This document shows, piece after piece, positions 21,326 to 32,282 of a stretch of DNA of 64,000 nt. The stretch spans positions 692,575 through 756,574 of the forward strand of contig NZ_JADRCR010000002.1 of the NCBI RefSeq assembly GCF_016649425.1, read 5' to 3'. This DNA comes from Limnobaculum allomyrinae (GTDB lineage Bacteria > Pseudomonadota > Gammaproteobacteria > Enterobacterales > Enterobacteriaceae). The position numbers and the translations under genes were made by a program. Positions within the stretch are counted from its first letter, which is position 1. Every line of letters begins with the position of its first letter. The notes beneath the pieces are model-generated. The model did no database searches, was not told where the DNA came from, and saw nothing but the letters and a program-made list of their open reading frames with translations.

Positions 21326-22381
21326 ATGGATGACAACAAACAAAGAGCGCTTGCCGCCGCATTAGGACAGATTGAAAAGCAGTTTGGTAAGGGTTCTATC
21401 ATGCGTTTGGGTGACACTCAATCTCTTGATGTTGAGTCTGTTTCCACCGGCTCTCTGAGCCTGGACGTTGCGCTGGGCATTGGCGGTTTACCTATGGGCC
21501 GCGTTGTTGAAATCTTCGGGCCAGAATCTTCCGGTAAAACCACGCTGACGCTGTCCGTTATTGCTCAGGCACAAAGAGAAGGCAAAACCTGTGCCTTTAT
21601 TGATGCTGAACATGCCCTCGACCCAATTTATGCCGCCAAACTGGGCGTGCAGGTTGATGACTTACTGATCTCTCAACCGGATACCGGTGAGCAGGCGCTG
21701 GAAATTTGTGACGCGTTAGTTCGTTCCGGTGCGGTTGACGTTATCATTATTGACTCCGTTGCAGCGTTAACACCAAAAGCTGAAATCGAAGGCGAAATGG
21801 GCGACTCACACGTTGGTCTGCAGGCTCGTTTAATGTCTCAGGCGCTGCGTAAGTTAACCGGTAACATCAAGAATGCTAAATGTCTGGTGATCTTTATTAA
21901 CCAGATCCGTATGAAAATTGGCGTTATGTTTGGTAATCCAGAAACCACCACTGGTGGTAACGCGCTGAAATTCTATGCTTCTGTTCGTCTGGATATTCGC
22001 CGTGTAGGTGCGATTAAAGATGGTGAAGAAGTGGTTGGTAACGAAACGCGCGTTAAAGTGGTGAAGAATAAGATCTCTGCACCATTCCGTCAGGCTGATT
22101 TCCAGATTCTGTACGGCAGCGGTATCTCTAAAGAGAGCGAGCTGATCGATCTGGGCGTTAAGCATAAACTGGTGGACAAATCTGGCGCATGGTATGCCTA
22201 TAACGGCGAAAAAATTGGTCAGGGTAAAGCAAATTCAATGAAATTCCTGAAGGAAAACCCAGTGATTTCTAATGATCTGGAAAAACGTCTGCGTGAGTTA
22301 TTGTTGACTGCGAACCCGTTTGTGCCAGCAACTGCTGATGTTGAAGATGATGCCGAACTGCCGGAAGGCGAAGAGTTTTAA
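21326..22381 (+). CDS. recA: Recombinase RecA
   Basis: 351 aa, colinear with E. coli RecA. Walker A is GPESSGKT (66-73). The L1/L2 DNA loops ([43 protein letters not shown]) and the acidic C-terminus ([14 protein letters not shown]) are all present. It forms the ATP-dependent filament on single-stranded DNA for strand exchange and triggers LexA cleavage. The start ATG 21326 follows the SOS-controlled promoter by 70 bp, and recX follows after 37 bp. Confidence 0.99.
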   Translation: MDDNKQRALAAALGQIEKQFGKGSIMRLGDTQSLDVESVSTGSLSLDVALGIGGLPMGRVVEIFGPESSGKTTLTLSVIAQAQREGKTCAFIDAEHALDPIYAAKLGVQVDDLLISQPDTGEQALEICDALVRSGAVDVIIIDSVAALTPKAEIEGEMGDSHVGLQARLMSQALRKLTGNIKNAKCLVIFINQIRMKIGVMFGNPETTTGGNALKFYASVRLDIRRVGAIKDGEEVVGNETRVKVVKNKISAPFRQADFQILYGSGISKESELIDLGVKHKLVDKSGAWYAYNGEKIGQGKANSMKFLKENPVISNDLEKRLRELLLTANPFVPATADVEDDAELPEGEEF

Positions 22382-22418
22382 TCACGACGATAAGCTTAAA
22401 ATTTAGAGTTGGTTAGTT

Positions 22419-22886
22419 ATGAAATCACTATTACCACGAGCAATGCGGTTATTAGCCCAGCGTGACTATAGTGAACAAGAGATGCGCCGTAAGCTTGCGG
22501 CGCATTCTCCTTTCGACCGCACCGCAGAAAAAGAACCTGTCTCCAAAGAATCCATCGATCAAGCCATTGAATATTGTCACCAGTACAACTGGCTTGACGA
22601 TGCAGAATACTCCCGTAAGTTTATTATCAGTCGCAGCCATAAAGGTTACGGTCGTCAGCGCATTCAGTCAGAATTACAGCAAAAGGGGATCGGTCGGGAT
22701 GATATTTCCCGCGCAATGCAAGAGTGCGAGATTGACTGGTATGAAAAAGCTAAAAAAGTTGCGATTCAGCGTTTTGGCGATGAGATCCCGACCGACTGGA
22801 AAGAACGCTCAAAAATGCAGCGTTATCTTGCTTATCGCGGGTTTGCTCAGGACGAAATTCAATCAGTTTTCAGCGATTCTGAATAA
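22419..22886 (+). CDS. recX: Regulatory protein RecX
   Basis: 155 aa, slightly shorter than E. coli RecX. It is helix-rich, with the repeated three-helix pattern typical of RecX: ALRLLAQRDYSEQEMRRKL-like head, YCHQYNWLDDAEYSRKFI, KGYGRQRIQSELQQKGI, RYLAYRGFAQDEIQ. It binds RecA filaments and limits their extension. It lies 37 bp after recA and is probably read from the recA promoter through a weak stop. Confidence 0.96.
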   Translation: MKSLLPRAMRLLAQRDYSEQEMRRKLAAHSPFDRTAEKEPVSKESIDQAIEYCHQYNWLDDAEYSRKFIISRSHKGYGRQRIQSELQQKGIGRDDISRAMQECEIDWYEKAKKVAIQRFGDEIPTDWKERSKMQRYLAYRGFAQDEIQSVFSDSE

Positions 22887-23025
22887 TAAATCCTCTGCGG
22901 ATTTACTTCCCATCAAAGAAATTTTATCTTATGGCTACTTTTAATTCGTAAATAAGTCGTTTACTTCGGTTTTTTCGTGCTTAACTTACGAATCGCCTTC
23001 TTTTTAGCCAGATATTGGAAATTAT

Positions 23026-25653
23026 ATGAGCAAGAGCACCGCTGAGATCCGTCAAGCGTTTCTCGATTTCTTTAATAGTAAAGGGCACCAGGTTGTCGAC
23101 AGCAGCTCTTTAGTACCGCATAACGATCCAACACTCCTGTTTACCAATGCAGGAATGAACCAGTTTAAAGACGTATTCCTGGGGCTGGACAAGCGTGCCT
23201 ATACCCGGGCAACGACTTCCCAGCGTTGTGTGCGCGCCGGTGGTAAACATAATGATTTAGAAAACGTAGGTTATACCGCCCGTCACCACACCTTTTTTGA
23301 AATGCTGGGTAACTTTAGCTTCGGTGATTACTTTAAGCACGATGCTATTAATTTTGCCTGGGAACTACTTACTGGCGCTCAATGGTTTAATTTGCCAAAA
23401 GAGAAGCTGTGGGTGACCGTTTACGCAACGGACGATGAAGCTTACGAAATCTGGGAAAAAGAGATCGGTATTCCTCGCGAAAGAATCATCCGTATTGGCG
23501 ATAACAAAGGTGCAGCATACGCATCAGATAACTTCTGGCAAATGGGTGATACCGGTCCTTGTGGTCCATGTACTGAGATCTTCTTTGACCATGGCGATCA
23601 TATCTGGGGTGGGCCTCCGGGGTCACCGGAAGAGGATGGCGACCGTTATATTGAGATCTGGAATATCGTATTTATGCAGTTCAACCGTCAAACCGACGGA
23701 ACTATGCTGCCATTGCCGAAGCCTTCAGTTGATACTGGTATGGGCTTAGAGCGTATTGCTGCGGTTTTACAGCACGTCAACTCTAACTACGATATCGATC
23801 TGTTCCGCACTTTGATTGATGCGGCAGCTAAAGCCACCAAAGCCACTGATTTAACCAGCAAGTCTTTACGGGTTATTGCTGACCATATTCGTTCTTGTGC
23901 TTTCCTGATTTCTGATGGTGTTATGCCATCTAATGAAGGTCGTGGTTACGTATTACGTCGTATTATTCGTCGTGCTGTGCGTCATGGGCATATGCTGGGT
24001 GCTACGGAAACCTTCTTCTATAAGTTAGTTACTCCGTTAATTAGCGTTATGGGCAGCGCTGCTGATGAATTGCGTCGCCAGCAGTCAATGGTTGAACAAA
24101 CACTGAAAACCGAAGAAGAGCAGTTTGCCCGTACTCTGGAACGCGGGTTAACGCTGTTGGATGAAGAGTTAAGTAAGCTGACCGGAGACACGCTGGCTGG
24201 TGAAACCGCATTCCGTTTGTATGATACCTTTGGCTTCCCGCTGGATTTAACGGCTGATGTTTGCCGTGAACGAAATATTAAAGTTGATGAAGTCGGTTTT
24301 GAAAAAGCGATGGAAGAGCAGCGTCGTCGTGCTCGTGAATCCAGCGGTTTTAGTGCGGACTATAGCAAGTTAATCCGCGTTGACGGTGAAACCTGTTTTA
24401 GTGGCTATGAGCGTCTGGAACAGTCATCAAAAGTGACTGCACTGTTTGTTGCCGGTAATGAAGTTAAAGAGATTAAAAGCGGTCAGGAAGCGGTCGTGAT
24501 TCTCGATAGTACGCCGTTCTACGGTGAGTCCGGTGGTCAGGTCGGCGATCAGGGTATGTTGAAAGCGGCTAACAGCACGTTTGATGTATTAGATACGCAA
24601 AAATATGGTCAAGCCATTGGTCACGTTGGTCGTTTGACTCAGGGTGAATTAAAAGTGGGTGACAGCGTTGATGCACTGGTGGATGGTGTACGTCGTGAGC
24701 GTATCCGTCTTAACCACTCAGCAACCCACTTGCTGCACGCGGCATTACGTCAGGTTTTAGGCAGCCACGTTGCTCAAAAAGGTTCTCTGGTTAATGATAA
24801 CTATCTGCGTTTCGATTTCTCCCATCCTGAAGCGATGAAACCAGAACAGGTTCGTGCGGTTGAAGATTTAGTTAATCAGCAAATTCGCCGTAATCTACGG
24901 GTAGAAACCAATATTATGGACTTAGAGGATGCCCGGGCTAAAGGTGCTATGGCGCTGTTTGGTGAGAAGTACGATGACAAAGTTCGCGTACTTTCTATGG
25001 GAGATTTCTCAACTGAACTATGCGGTGGTACTCATACCGAAGCTACCGGTAATATCGGCCTGTTCCGTATTACTTCTGAATCAGGTATCGCTGCCAGTGT
25101 GCGTCGTATTGAAGCGGTTACCGGTGAAAACGCCATTGTTGCTATGCATCAGCAAAGTGATGTATTGAGTGAAGTGGCATCACTGGTAAAAGGTGACAGC
25201 AATAGTCTGATTGAAAAAGTGAAGAGCCTGCTGGAACACGCCAAAGGCGTTGAAAAAGAGCTTCAACAGTTAAAAGATCAACTGGCTGCGCAGGAAAGCT
25301 CCTCACTGGTCAGTAAAGCAGTAGACGTGAAAGGGGTTAAGCTACTGGTTAGTAACCTGCAAAACGTTGAGCCGAAAATGCTGCGTACCATGGTCGATGA
25401 CATTAAGAATCAGCTGGGTTCTGGCATCATTGTATTGGCGACAGTACATGAGGATAAGGTCAGTCTGATTGCCGGTGTCACTAAAGATCTGGTGGATCGC
25501 ATAAAAGCCGGTGAGTTGATTAGTCCTGTCGCTCAGTTAGTCGGTGGTAAAGGCGGCGGCCGTCCTGATATGGCACAGGCTGGTGGTACCGATGTGGCGG
25601 CATTGCCAGCGGCCCTGGCGACAGTAGAAAATTGGGTTGCGGCTAAGTTATAA
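23026..25653 (+). CDS. alaS: Alanyl-tRNA synthetase
   Basis: 875 aa, full length. The class-II catalytic core is at the N-terminus ([23 protein letters not shown], with the [18 protein letters not shown] motif). The editing domain carries [11 protein letters not shown] and [10 protein letters not shown] (zinc/editing site), and the C-Ala domain with coiled coil ([21 protein letters not shown]) and [12 protein letters not shown] closes the protein. It charges tRNA-Ala and clears mischarged Ser/Gly. The order recA-recX-alaS-csrA is the conserved enterobacterial one. Confidence 0.99.
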   Translation: MSKSTAEIRQAFLDFFNSKGHQVVDSSSLVPHNDPTLLFTNAGMNQFKDVFLGLDKRAYTRATTSQRCVRAGGKHNDLENVGYTARHHTFFEMLGNFSFGDYFKHDAINFAWELLTGAQWFNLPKEKLWVTVYATDDEAYEIWEKEIGIPRERIIRIGDNKGAAYASDNFWQMGDTGPCGPCTEIFFDHGDHIWGGPPGSPEEDGDRYIEIWNIVFMQFNRQTDGTMLPLPKPSVDTGMGLERIAAVLQHVNSNYDIDLFRTLIDAAAKATKATDLTSKSLRVIADHIRSCAFLISDGVMPSNEGRGYVLRRIIRRAVRHGHMLGATETFFYKLVTPLISVMGSAADELRRQQSMVEQTLKTEEEQFARTLERGLTLLDEELSKLTGDTLAGETAFRLYDTFGFPLDLTADVCRERNIKVDEVGFEKAMEEQRRRARESSGFSADYSKLIRVDGETCFSGYERLEQSSKVTALFVAGNEVKEIKSGQEAVVILDSTPFYGESGGQVGDQGMLKAANSTFDVLDTQKYGQAIGHVGRLTQGELKVGDSVDALVDGVRRERIRLNHSATHLLHAALRQVLGSHVAQKGSLVNDNYLRFDFSHPEAMKPEQVRAVEDLVNQQIRRNLRVETNIMDLEDARAKGAMALFGEKYDDKVRVLSMGDFSTELCGGTHTEATGNIGLFRITSESGIAASVRRIEAVTGENAIVAMHQQSDVLSEVASLVKGDSNSLIEKVKSLLEHAKGVEKELQQLKDQLAAQESSSLVSKAVDVKGVKLLVSNLQNVEPKMLRTMVDDIKNQLGSGIIVLATVHEDKVSLIAGVTKDLVDRIKAGELISPVAQLVGGKGGGRPDMAQAGGTDVAALPAALATVENWVAAKL

Positions 25654-25661
25654 CACCGGAG

Positions 25662-25714
25662 ATCCCGCAGGTTTGTATGATTATTCGCTTTTATCATATT
25701 GGAACCTGCGGGAT
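25662..25714 (+). terminator. Long hairpin after alaS, probable terminator
   Basis: Twelve-bp perfect arms ATCCCGCAGGTT (25662-25673) and AACCTGCGGGAT (25703-25714) enclose a 29-base loop that itself can pair (ATGAT/ATCAT). A T-rich stretch (ATATTTTTAG) follows seven bases later. Confidence 0.65.
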
Positions 25715-25931
25715 TGTCTGATATTTTTAGTTGGAACAATTTAGTACAAACTTACAAAAGTTAGCTAAACTTAGGCATATACGTGTTCTTATCTGGATGA
25801 GTGGCTGAATGAGTCAGTGATGCTAGTTAATCTATCAGATTTATAGCTTACGTTCTTAGCGCATATCATGGATAATGGGCAGGATGCACAAAGAGATGCA
25901 ATGGTCTGTTTAATCTGTCAAGGAGCAAAGA

Positions 25932-26117
25932 ATGCTTATTCTAACTCGTAGAGTTGGTGAGACGCTGATGATTGGTGACGAAGTAACGGTTACTGTTCTG
26001 GGCGTAAAAGGTAATCAAGTTCGTATTGGTGTTAATGCACCGAAAGAAGTATCTGTTCACCGTGAAGAGATCTATCAGCGAATTCAGGCTGAAAAGTCAC
26101 AACAATCGACTTTTTAA
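25932..26117 (+). CDS. csrA: Carbon storage regulator CsrA
   Basis: 61 aa. It begins [40 protein letters not shown] and is almost identical to E. coli CsrA, including the RNA-contact residues Arg4-type start and the Arg44 region [10 protein letters not shown]. It is a homodimer that binds GGA motifs in mRNA leaders and controls carbon flux, motility and biofilm genes. AAGGAG lies before ATG 25932. It is followed by a strong terminator and the tRNA cluster. Confidence 0.99.
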   Translation: MLILTRRVGETLMIGDEVTVTVLGVKGNQVRIGVNAPKEVSVHREEIYQRIQAEKSQQSTF

Positions 26118-26123
26118 CCAATA

Positions 26124-26169
26124 AACGCGCCTTACTTGTAGTTATCGAAAGTAAGGCGCGTTGATTTTT
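26124..26169 (+). terminator. Rho-independent terminator after csrA
   Basis: Arms AACGCGCCTTACTT (26124-26137) and AAGTAAGGCGCGTT (26149-26162) are perfect, followed by GATTTTT. Confidence 0.92.
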
Positions 26170-26406
26170 GCCAAATCCCTCAGTTTTTTGTTATTACCTC
26201 TTTTTTATATTCTTGTTTTACTCCTTCGTTTTAGCCACAAAAGCCCAATTTTTTGCTGGCAAATTGTTCGTGTTGTTTGCTTAGTGCACAAACGAACCTA
26301 ATGAACGAAAAAGTATTTGACTTATAAGTCCGGGAAAGTAATATGTGCGCCACGCAGTGTTGATAAACATTTTAAATGTTTAGCGACCTGTAGATAGTAA
26401 GTATAC

Positions 26407-26499
26407 GGTGAGGTGGCCGAGAGGCTGAAGGCGCTCCCCTGCTAAGGGAGTATGCGGTCAAAAGCTGCATCGAGGGTTCGAATCCCTCCCTCACCGCCA
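26407..26499 (+). tRNA. serV: tRNA-Ser (anticodon GCU)
   Basis: 93 nt, with acceptor arms GGTGAGG/CCTCACC, encoded CCA, anticodon stem CTCCC/GGGAG and loop CTGCTAA giving anticodon GCT, a long variable arm (TATGCGGTCAAAAGCTGCAT) and T-loop GGTTCGAATCC. It occupies the place of serV after csrA in E. coli. Confidence 0.97.
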
Positions 26500-26524
26500 T
26501 TTACTTATTACGCTGTTAGAATCT

Positions 26525-26601
26525 GCACCCGTAGCTCAGCTGGATAGAGTACTCGGCTACGAACCGAGCGGTCAGAGGTTCGAATCCTCTCGGGTGCACC
26601 A
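26525..26601 (+). tRNA. tRNA-Arg (anticodon ACG), copy 1
   Basis: 77 nt with acceptor arms GCACCCG/CGGGTGC and encoded CCA. The anticodon stem is CTCGG/CCGAG with loop CTACGAA (anticodon ACG, read as ICG after editing). It is identical to the two copies downstream, like argV/argY/argZ in E. coli. Confidence 0.97.
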
Positions 26602-26839
26602 TATTTTACAGTGCTGTTTTAGTAACGGCATTCGTATCAAAAACAGATAGTGTCGTAATATCTGTTTCAAAGAATCAAAGAGCACCCGTAGCTCAGCTGG
26701 ATAGAGTACTCGGCTACGAACCGAGCGGTCAGAGGTTCGAATCCTCTCGGGTGCACCATATTTTACACTGTTGTTTTAATAACAGCATTTGTAACAAAAA
26801 CAGATGCCGTTGTAGTATTTGTTTTAAAAGAATCAAAGA
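26602..26839 (+). repeat. Near-identical spacers of the tRNA-Arg tandem array
   Basis: The two spacers (26602-26681 and 26759-26839) are 80 and 81 bp and share most bases (start ATATTTTACA, end AGAATCAAAGA). The unit of gene plus spacer is thus 157-158 bp, a tandem duplication. Confidence 0.85.
26682..26758 (+). tRNA. tRNA-Arg (anticodon ACG), copy 2
   Basis: 77 nt, identical to copy 1 and 157 bp downstream of it. The spacer before it also recurs, so gene plus spacer form a tandem unit. Confidence 0.97.
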
Positions 26840-26916
26840 GCACCCGTAGCTCAGCTGGATAGAGTACTCGGCTACGAACCGAGCGGTCAGAGGTTCGAAT
26901 CCTCTCGGGTGCACCA
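26840..26916 (+). tRNA. tRNA-Arg (anticodon ACG), copy 3
   Basis: 77 nt, identical to copies 1 and 2 and 158 bp after copy 2. It is the last gene of the cluster; a T-run (TTTTTTT, near 26949) after an AGATACCGAAAGGTATCT hairpin probably ends the transcript. Confidence 0.97.
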
Positions 26917-26927
26917 TCTTGAAGTTC

Positions 26928-26955
26928 GCAGATACCGAAAGGTATCTTTTTTTTA
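26928..26955 (+). terminator. Terminator after the tRNA cluster
   Basis: AGATACC-GAAA-GGTATCT hairpin followed by seven further T, 12 bp after the last tRNA-Arg. Confidence 0.85.
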
Positions 26956-27708
26956 TGTCTAAAATTTGATACTCCCTCTCTCCTTGTTGCATATCTCTTT
27001 TCAACAATTACTCTTGTGCATTATGTTGAATGCATTCCTGAGCTTGTAAGTTTTCTTCTGGTAAACCCACAGGAGTTCATACACAGAATGAAAAATTACG
27101 CACTCTAAGCCTCTCCAGCGCATTTTATTCAAATAGCGCTAATCAGGGGGCATATAATTCAATCGTTCCTTAAACAGGCTTATAGCGTGGTTAACGTGGA
27201 TGCTGTTAACCACCAATATATTATGACACCGTACAAACTAATTTTATGTCAGCACTTTTTGATTGGCAGATAAAAACAGAAGAGGTGCACAAGATAACAT
27301 GGGGCAAACGTTCAGTTTGAAATTTCAGGCAAGGCAAAAGCTATCGTAAAAAGTACAGAATGCTGTTGTATGATTCGCTCGTTAGTTGAATGATCTCTTC
27401 GTATTCAGATATGTCTTTATTAATAAAGATTAAAAATGAAAAAGAATAACTAATCTTTATGATGTGAACTTAATAAAAAGAGATTGTTATAATTTAGTTT
27501 TAATTATGTATTGACATAATATTATTACTGAGAGTAATTTGTTTTCTGCAGGACCCGAAAAAGAAAGCTAAGCTCAGAAATAATATACTCAATTCTCAAT
27601 TTCTTATTTTGAGTATGATGTCTTATTCAGGCGCTATTTAAGATAGGGAAAGGCAGTTGTTTTATATTATATCTCTGGTATATGAAATATATATTAAAAG
27701 GAGTTTAT
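26956..27708. other. AT-rich gene-poor stretch between tRNAs and the small peptide gene
   Basis: I see no supported gene. A TTGACA (27511-27516) could be a -35 element for the peptide gene downstream, but no good -10 stands at the right distance. Because it follows a tRNA cluster it may hold remains of inserted DNA; no integrase or clear att repeat is visible. Confidence 0.5.
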
Positions 27709-27852
27709 ATGGCTGGTAAAATTAAAATGTTATCCCTTGCTCTGTTGTTATCCTTTGGTATCTCTGCGGTAGCTGAAGCGGGCGGTACCTTCTGTAGCGG
27801 TAAGCTAAAGTTATGCTATGCGGCAAAAATTGTTTGTGGTCGCTGTAAATAA
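27709..27852 (+). CDS. Small secreted cysteine-rich peptide, 47 aa
   Basis: Short ORF with a strong start: AAAAGGAG lies a few bases before ATG 27709. The product has a clear Sec signal (MAGKIKMLSLALLLSFGISAVAEA, residues 1-24, cut expected after AEA). The mature part is 23 residues, basic, with four Cys at 29, 36, 43 and 46 (C-x6-C-x6-C-x2-C) and five Lys/Arg. Four Cys in a small exported peptide suggest two disulphide bonds. This could be a toxin-like, antimicrobial or metal-binding peptide; I do not recognise a family and assign no function. It stands alone in AT-rich DNA, with a terminator-like hairpin 127 bp downstream. Confidence 0.7.
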   Translation: MAGKIKMLSLALLLSFGISAVAEAGGTFCSGKLKLCYAAKIVCGRCK

Positions 27853-27978
27853 TACCTGATTTCTTTTTAATTCATTTATCTTGTTATTCTGTTCTTATTA
27901 TTCATTATTAGAGGGAAATATAATGAATGATTAGGTTCATTTTAGAAAGATAATATGTATTCATTATGCTTTTTTATT

Positions 27979-28008
27979 AATAAGGCGAGAGTTATCTTTC
28001 GCCTTATT
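27979..28008. terminator. Hairpin downstream of the small peptide gene
   Basis: Arms AATAAGGCGA (27979-27988) and TCGCCTTATT (27999-28008) match perfectly; TATCTTT follows on the plus strand and a T-rich stretch on the minus strand. Confidence 0.65.
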
Positions 28009-28220
28009 TATCTTTGGCTGTTATTTATTGAGAAAGTATAAATAACAGCATTCAAGAAAATAGTTTAAATATGTTTGTTGATTATTGGGGCTGTAATTAA
28101 TTATATCTAAAGTTTTGTTATTGATTCAGTTGACGTGAAGCATAATCATGATGTTAAAAAACGCATAAATAATATTAATTTTTATACAACGGGTTTCTTT
28201 TGATATAGCAATGCAGCGAT

Positions 28221-28245
28221 AAAAAAAGCGGTCTGAAAGACCGCT
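28221..28245 (-). terminator. Rho-independent terminator of the malEFG operon
   Basis: On the minus strand: AGCGGTC-TTTCA-GACCGCT followed by TTTTTT (plus-strand A-run 28221-28227). It lies 43 bp after the malG stop. Confidence 0.9.
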
Positions 28246-28288
28246 GAAGTGAGACAAAGACAACAATGAGGGATGTAGCTTAAAAACA

Positions 28289-29179
28289 CTATCCTTTTAC
28301 GCCGCCTGCCGTCAGGCCACTAACCAACCAACGCTGGGCCAGCAGGAAGACAACGGTAATCGGGATAGCGGACAACACAGCGGCGGCGGCAAAATCTCCC
28401 CACAGATAGTTTTGAGGGTTGAGATACTGCTGCATACCTACTGCCAGCGTATAGCTATTTACATCGCGTAACAGCAATGACGCTACCGGTACTTCGGTAA
28501 TGGCAGCAATAAACGATAAGATAAATACCACAGCCAGAATTGGCACTGACAGGGGTAGAAGGACTAAACGGAAAGCTTGCCATGGCGTAGCGCCATCTAA
28601 TGCAGCCGCTTCTTCCAGGCTGCCATCAATGGTTTCGAAATAGCCTTTAATGGTCCAGACGTGCAGGGCTATTCCTCCCAGATAGGCAAATATCACTCCA
28701 CCATGGGTGTTGAGCCCCAACATAGGAACATATTGTCCCAGTCGATCAAACAACGCATACAACGCCACTAATGAGAGGACTGCCGGGAACATCTGAAAAA
28801 TCAGCATACTTTTTAACAACGTACTTTTGCCGCGAAAACGCATGCGGGCAAAAGCATAAGCGCAGGTCGTCGACAGGGCGACGATGCCGATAGAGGTAAT
28901 AACGGCAATCTTGACGGAATTCCAGAGCCACAGCAAAACCGGGAAGGGTGGTGGTGTCACTTTGCCGTTGGCATCAGTTATGCTGAACCCCAGCGCCAGT
29001 TTCCAGTGTTCCCAGGATATCTGTTCCGGGATCAAACTACCGGTTGCAAAGTTACCTGAACGCAGAGAAATCGCAATTACCATCAGTAGTGGAAACATAA
29101 TCAACGCAATAAAACACAGCAGTAGAATATGAGTAAGACCGATACGTAATCGCTGAGATTTAGGTTGAACCATTGCCAT
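28289..29179 (-). CDS. malG: Maltose/maltodextrin ABC transporter permease MalG
   Basis: 296 aa, the same length as E. coli MalG, with six membrane segments. The EAA loop that docks to MalK is visible as [26 protein letters not shown]. The C-terminus GLTAGGVKG is the segment that reaches into the channel in the E. coli structure. It forms the MalF-MalG-MalK2 importer in the inner membrane. It is the last gene of malE-malF-malG, 14 nt after malF. Confidence 0.98.
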   Translation of the reverse strand: MAMVQPKSQRLRIGLTHILLLCFIALIMFPLLMVIAISLRSGNFATGSLIPEQISWEHWKLALGFSITDANGKVTPPPFPVLLWLWNSVKIAVITSIGIVALSTTCAYAFARMRFRGKSTLLKSMLIFQMFPAVLSLVALYALFDRLGQYVPMLGLNTHGGVIFAYLGGIALHVWTIKGYFETIDGSLEEAAALDGATPWQAFRLVLLPLSVPILAVVFILSFIAAITEVPVASLLLRDVNSYTLAVGMQQYLNPQNYLWGDFAAAAVLSAIPITVVFLLAQRWLVSGLTAGGVKG

Positions 29180-29193
29180 ATTATTCTTTCTCC

Positions 29194-30759
29194 TTAATCA
29201 AAGTTCATACGTGATGCTTTCAGGTTGATAACCGCCAGTGCACCGACCAGTAAGAAAATCAGCGTGGCGATCGCTGCTGCCAGACCAAAGTTTTGTCCGC
29301 CGCTGCCTTCGAATGCCATGCGATAAGTAAAGCTAACCAGTAAGTCGGTATAACCCGCCGGTGTGGTGGTACCGATTCGGTCAGGGCCACCGTTGGTGAG
29401 CAGTTGAATCAATACAAAGTTATTAAAGTTAAACGCAAAGCTGGCAATCATCAGCGGTGTTAGCGGTTTAATTAATAACGGGAAGGTGATACGGAAAAAG
29501 TTCTGGAATAAGTTTGCACCATCCATCGCTGAGGCTTCATATAGGTCATCAGGAATCGTTTTCAGTAAACCCATGCACAGAATCATCATATACGGATAGC
29601 CCAGCCAGATATTGACGATCACAATCATACTGCGAGCCATGGTTGGATCGTTAAACCAGGCCGGTTTGATGCCAAATAGTGCCTCCAGCATCATGTTGAT
29701 CTCACCAAAACTCTGGTTGAATAGCCCTTTGAAGATCAGAATCGAGATAAAAGAGGGAACGGCATAAGGCAGAATTAGCAGCACCCGATAGATGGCTCGG
29801 CCTTTCAACGATTCCCATTGGACAACACAAGCTAAAATCATGCCTACCGCCACGGTAAATACCACGGTCAACAGGGAGAAGGCGATAGTCCAGATAAAAA
29901 TTGAGATAAAAGGTTTTTGAATACCTTCATCAAACATCACCGTCAGGAAATTTTTCCAGCCAACAGTAACGGTAAAGCCGGGACTTAATACTTCGCTTTG
30001 CCATTGCCCCTGAGCATTGACGGCCTGGTAAAACCCAGTGTCTTGATTAGGCAGGTAGCGAACGCCGGTTTGTTGGTTGAGCAGCGTTTTTTGATCCTCG
30101 CCCAATACATACAGCGGTTGAATTTCAGAAAACTGGCGCAGTGAACTCATGCGCAATACTTTTTCTTCCGGCAGTTGAATTGACAACGTGCCAAGCTGCT
30201 TGTTGTTCTGGATAACAACACGTAGCGGTGCTGCTTCTTCCGTTGGTGCTGCCGTGGTTTTTTCTACGGTTAGCGTTGGGGGAAGCGCATTGAGATCGAA
30301 AGGCTCCGAGAGCAACATCTCATTTTGTGCATCACTGAGAAACAGACGCCATTTTTGACCTTCAGGATAGAGTGAGAAGTTATAGGCATGTCCTGAAGTA
30401 AATTGATTTTGCAACAAAACCGATTGAGCGCGCTCAAAGGTTAGCTGGTTGACGCTGCTGTAGTTAGTGAATGCAATGGCGATAGTACAGGCTAAAGGAA
30501 ACAGTACAAACAGTCCCATTCCTGCCATACCCGGATAGACATAGCGCCAGGCATAAGTGCGTGGGTTAGCAAATACATACAAACCTAAACCCACCAGGAT
30601 TAACGTCAGAATAGCAAACAGATACTCACCTTGCGCATACATCAGTACGACTAAATAGCATGCAAACAAAGCGAAAAGCGTAATGACCAGCCACTTAAGG
30701 CCGTTACCCAGGCTAAACCCTCTGTTTCCTTGTGGTAATTCGGTTTGAATAACAGACAT
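29194..30759 (-). CDS. malF: Maltose/maltodextrin ABC transporter permease MalF
   Basis: 521 aa (E. coli 514). It has N-terminal membrane segments, the large [11 protein letters not shown] P2 loop (about 95-280) characteristic of enteric MalF, then the core with the EAA loop [23 protein letters not shown]. With MalG it forms the translocation path for maltose and maltodextrins delivered by MalE. P2 carries a slightly longer Pro/Thr/Glu-rich segment ([11 protein letters not shown]), which accounts for the extra length. Confidence 0.98.
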   Translation of the reverse strand: MSVIQTELPQGNRGFSLGNGLKWLVITLFALFACYLVVLMYAQGEYLFAILTLILVGLGLYVFANPRTYAWRYVYPGMAGMGLFVLFPLACTIAIAFTNYSSVNQLTFERAQSVLLQNQFTSGHAYNFSLYPEGQKWRLFLSDAQNEMLLSEPFDLNALPPTLTVEKTTAAPTEEAAPLRVVIQNNKQLGTLSIQLPEEKVLRMSSLRQFSEIQPLYVLGEDQKTLLNQQTGVRYLPNQDTGFYQAVNAQGQWQSEVLSPGFTVTVGWKNFLTVMFDEGIQKPFISIFIWTIAFSLLTVVFTVAVGMILACVVQWESLKGRAIYRVLLILPYAVPSFISILIFKGLFNQSFGEINMMLEALFGIKPAWFNDPTMARSMIVIVNIWLGYPYMMILCMGLLKTIPDDLYEASAMDGANLFQNFFRITFPLLIKPLTPLMIASFAFNFNNFVLIQLLTNGGPDRIGTTTPAGYTDLLVSFTYRMAFEGSGGQNFGLAAAIATLIFLLVGALAVINLKASRMNFD

Positions 30760-30807
30760 GACGAACTCCTTTAGGTGGCCGGGATACTACAAAAATCCGG
30801 TGATTAG

Positions 30808-30833
30808 CAGCGGCGCAGTTATCTGCGCCGCTG
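30808..30833 (-). other. Hairpin in the malE-malF gap
   Basis: CAGCGGCGCAG/CTGCGCCGCTG is a very stable stem with a tiny loop between the malE stop and malF start, without a T-run on the coding strand. In E. coli a REP hairpin at the same place protects malE mRNA and sets high MalE over MalF/G; the same use is inferred here. Confidence 0.7.
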
Positions 30834-30843
30834 TTTTACTGAT

Positions 30844-32073
30844 TTACTTGGTAATACGCGTTTCAACATCTTTTAATGCGGCCGGAACCGTCTGACGGCC
30901 ATGAATAGCATTCAGGATGGCGCTGCGTTCGGCATACCAGAATCCACTCATTTGCGGAATGTTTGGCATAATTTCACCTTTTTGCGCGTTGTTCATGGTG
31001 GCGGCGATACGTGGATCTTTCTCCAGTTTCTCCTGATAGGATTTCAGCGCTACGGCACCCAGCATTTTGTCGTTATTAACCAGAGTCAGTCCTTCATCAG
31101 TCAGCAAGTAGTTTTCCAGAAACTCTTTTGCCAGATCTTTGTTTGGACTGGCAGTGTTAATTCCGGCTGAAAGTACGCCAACGAATGGTTTGGACGGCTT
31201 TCCTTTAAAACTTGGCAGCATAGTGACGCCATAGTTAATTTTAGCTTTATCCAGGTTGCCCCATGACCACGGACCATTAATGGTCATTGCGGTTTCGCCC
31301 TTAATAAAACTGGCTTCAGCCACGGAATAATCAGTATCAGGATTGATGTGTTTGTTTTTCACCAAGTCTACCAGGAACTGTAAACCAGCCTGGGCACCAG
31401 GATTATTCACACCTACGTTTTTCACGTTATAGTGGCCGTTTTCAAACTTAAAGGCATAGCCGCCGTCAGCTGCGATAAGTGGCCAGGTGAAGTAGGGTTC
31501 TTGCAAGTTCCACATGATGGCACTTTTGCCTTTAGCACGCAGTTTTGTATCCAGAGCGGTAACTTCTTCCCAGGTTTTGGGCGGTTCTGGTAGCAGGTCT
31601 TTGTTGTAGATCAGTGACAGGGACTCTACTGCAATAGGGTAACCAATCAGTTTGCCTTTATAGCGCAGCGCATCCCAGGTGAACGGAGCAACTTTGTCCT
31701 GTAAGGCTTTGGATGGCGTGACTTCGGCTAACAGACCTGATTCGGCATAACCACCAAAACGGTCATGCGCCCAAAAGATAATGTCAGGGCCATCGCCTGT
31801 TGCAGCAACTTGTGGATACTTCTCTTCCATCTTATCCGGATGCTCAACGGTAACGCTGATACCGGTATCTTTTTCAAATTTCTTTCCGACTTCAGCCAGA
31901 CCGTTGTATCCTTTATCACCATTGATCCAGATAACCAGTTTGCCTTCTTCAATTTTGGCCATCGCAGAGCTGGAAAGACAAAGTGCCACCAGGGCAGAAA
32001 TGGTTGCCACCTTAGAAACCGCCAGTGGACGTTGGGTATGACGACGTGCAGCTTTTAATATACGGAACATCAT
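30844..32073 (-). CDS. malE: Maltose/maltodextrin-binding protein MalE
   Basis: 409 aa. From [33 protein letters not shown] onward it is highly similar to E. coli MalE, including [21 protein letters not shown] and the [11 protein letters not shown] end. It binds maltose and maltodextrins in the periplasm and presents them to MalFGK2. The signal peptide is about 39 residues (cut after SSSAMA), longer than in E. coli, with a basic stretch KAARRHTQR. Two ATG stand in tandem at 32073 and 32070; AAGGA precedes the first by six bases. Confidence 0.98.
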   Translation of the reverse strand: MMFRILKAARRHTQRPLAVSKVATISALVALCLSSSAMAKIEEGKLVIWINGDKGYNGLAEVGKKFEKDTGISVTVEHPDKMEEKYPQVAATGDGPDIIFWAHDRFGGYAESGLLAEVTPSKALQDKVAPFTWDALRYKGKLIGYPIAVESLSLIYNKDLLPEPPKTWEEVTALDTKLRAKGKSAIMWNLQEPYFTWPLIAADGGYAFKFENGHYNVKNVGVNNPGAQAGLQFLVDLVKNKHINPDTDYSVAEASFIKGETAMTINGPWSWGNLDKAKINYGVTMLPSFKGKPSKPFVGVLSAGINTASPNKDLAKEFLENYLLTDEGLTLVNNDKMLGAVALKSYQEKLEKDPRIAATMNNAQKGEIMPNIPQMSGFWYAERSAILNAIHGRQTVPAALKDVETRITK

Positions 32074-32248
32074 AGTTATCCTTCTTTCAATTTAGTCAGG
32101 TAGTCCGGATAGCAATCGGTATTCGGTTGCTGAGGCAAGACATTTACACAGTGACTATGTTGCCGTCGTCAGTGAATAAAACGCATCCTCCTCTTTTCTA
32201 TGCCCTCCAACACCTTTGTGTGATGTGTGTTGCAATTACAACGCGTTT

Positions 32249-32264
32249 TGTGCGCTGTATCACA
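32249..32264. promoter_or_regulatory. CRP-type site in the malE-malK region
   Basis: TGTGCGCTGTATCACA matches TGTGA-N6-TCACA in nine of ten consensus positions. The malE/malK region of E. coli has several CRP sites placed between MalT boxes. Confidence 0.65.
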
Positions 32265-32282
32265 TAAAGAATGTGATTAATT

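Noticed and set aside
26729-27007. Minus-strand ORF with [12 protein letters not shown] over the tRNA-Arg gene
   Set aside because: This is the well-known spurious translation of a tRNA-Arg gene in reverse.
26956-27708. Insertion-sequence or integrase remnant after the tRNAs
   Set aside because: I could not find a transposase or integrase motif, inverted ends, or a duplicated tRNA 3' end.
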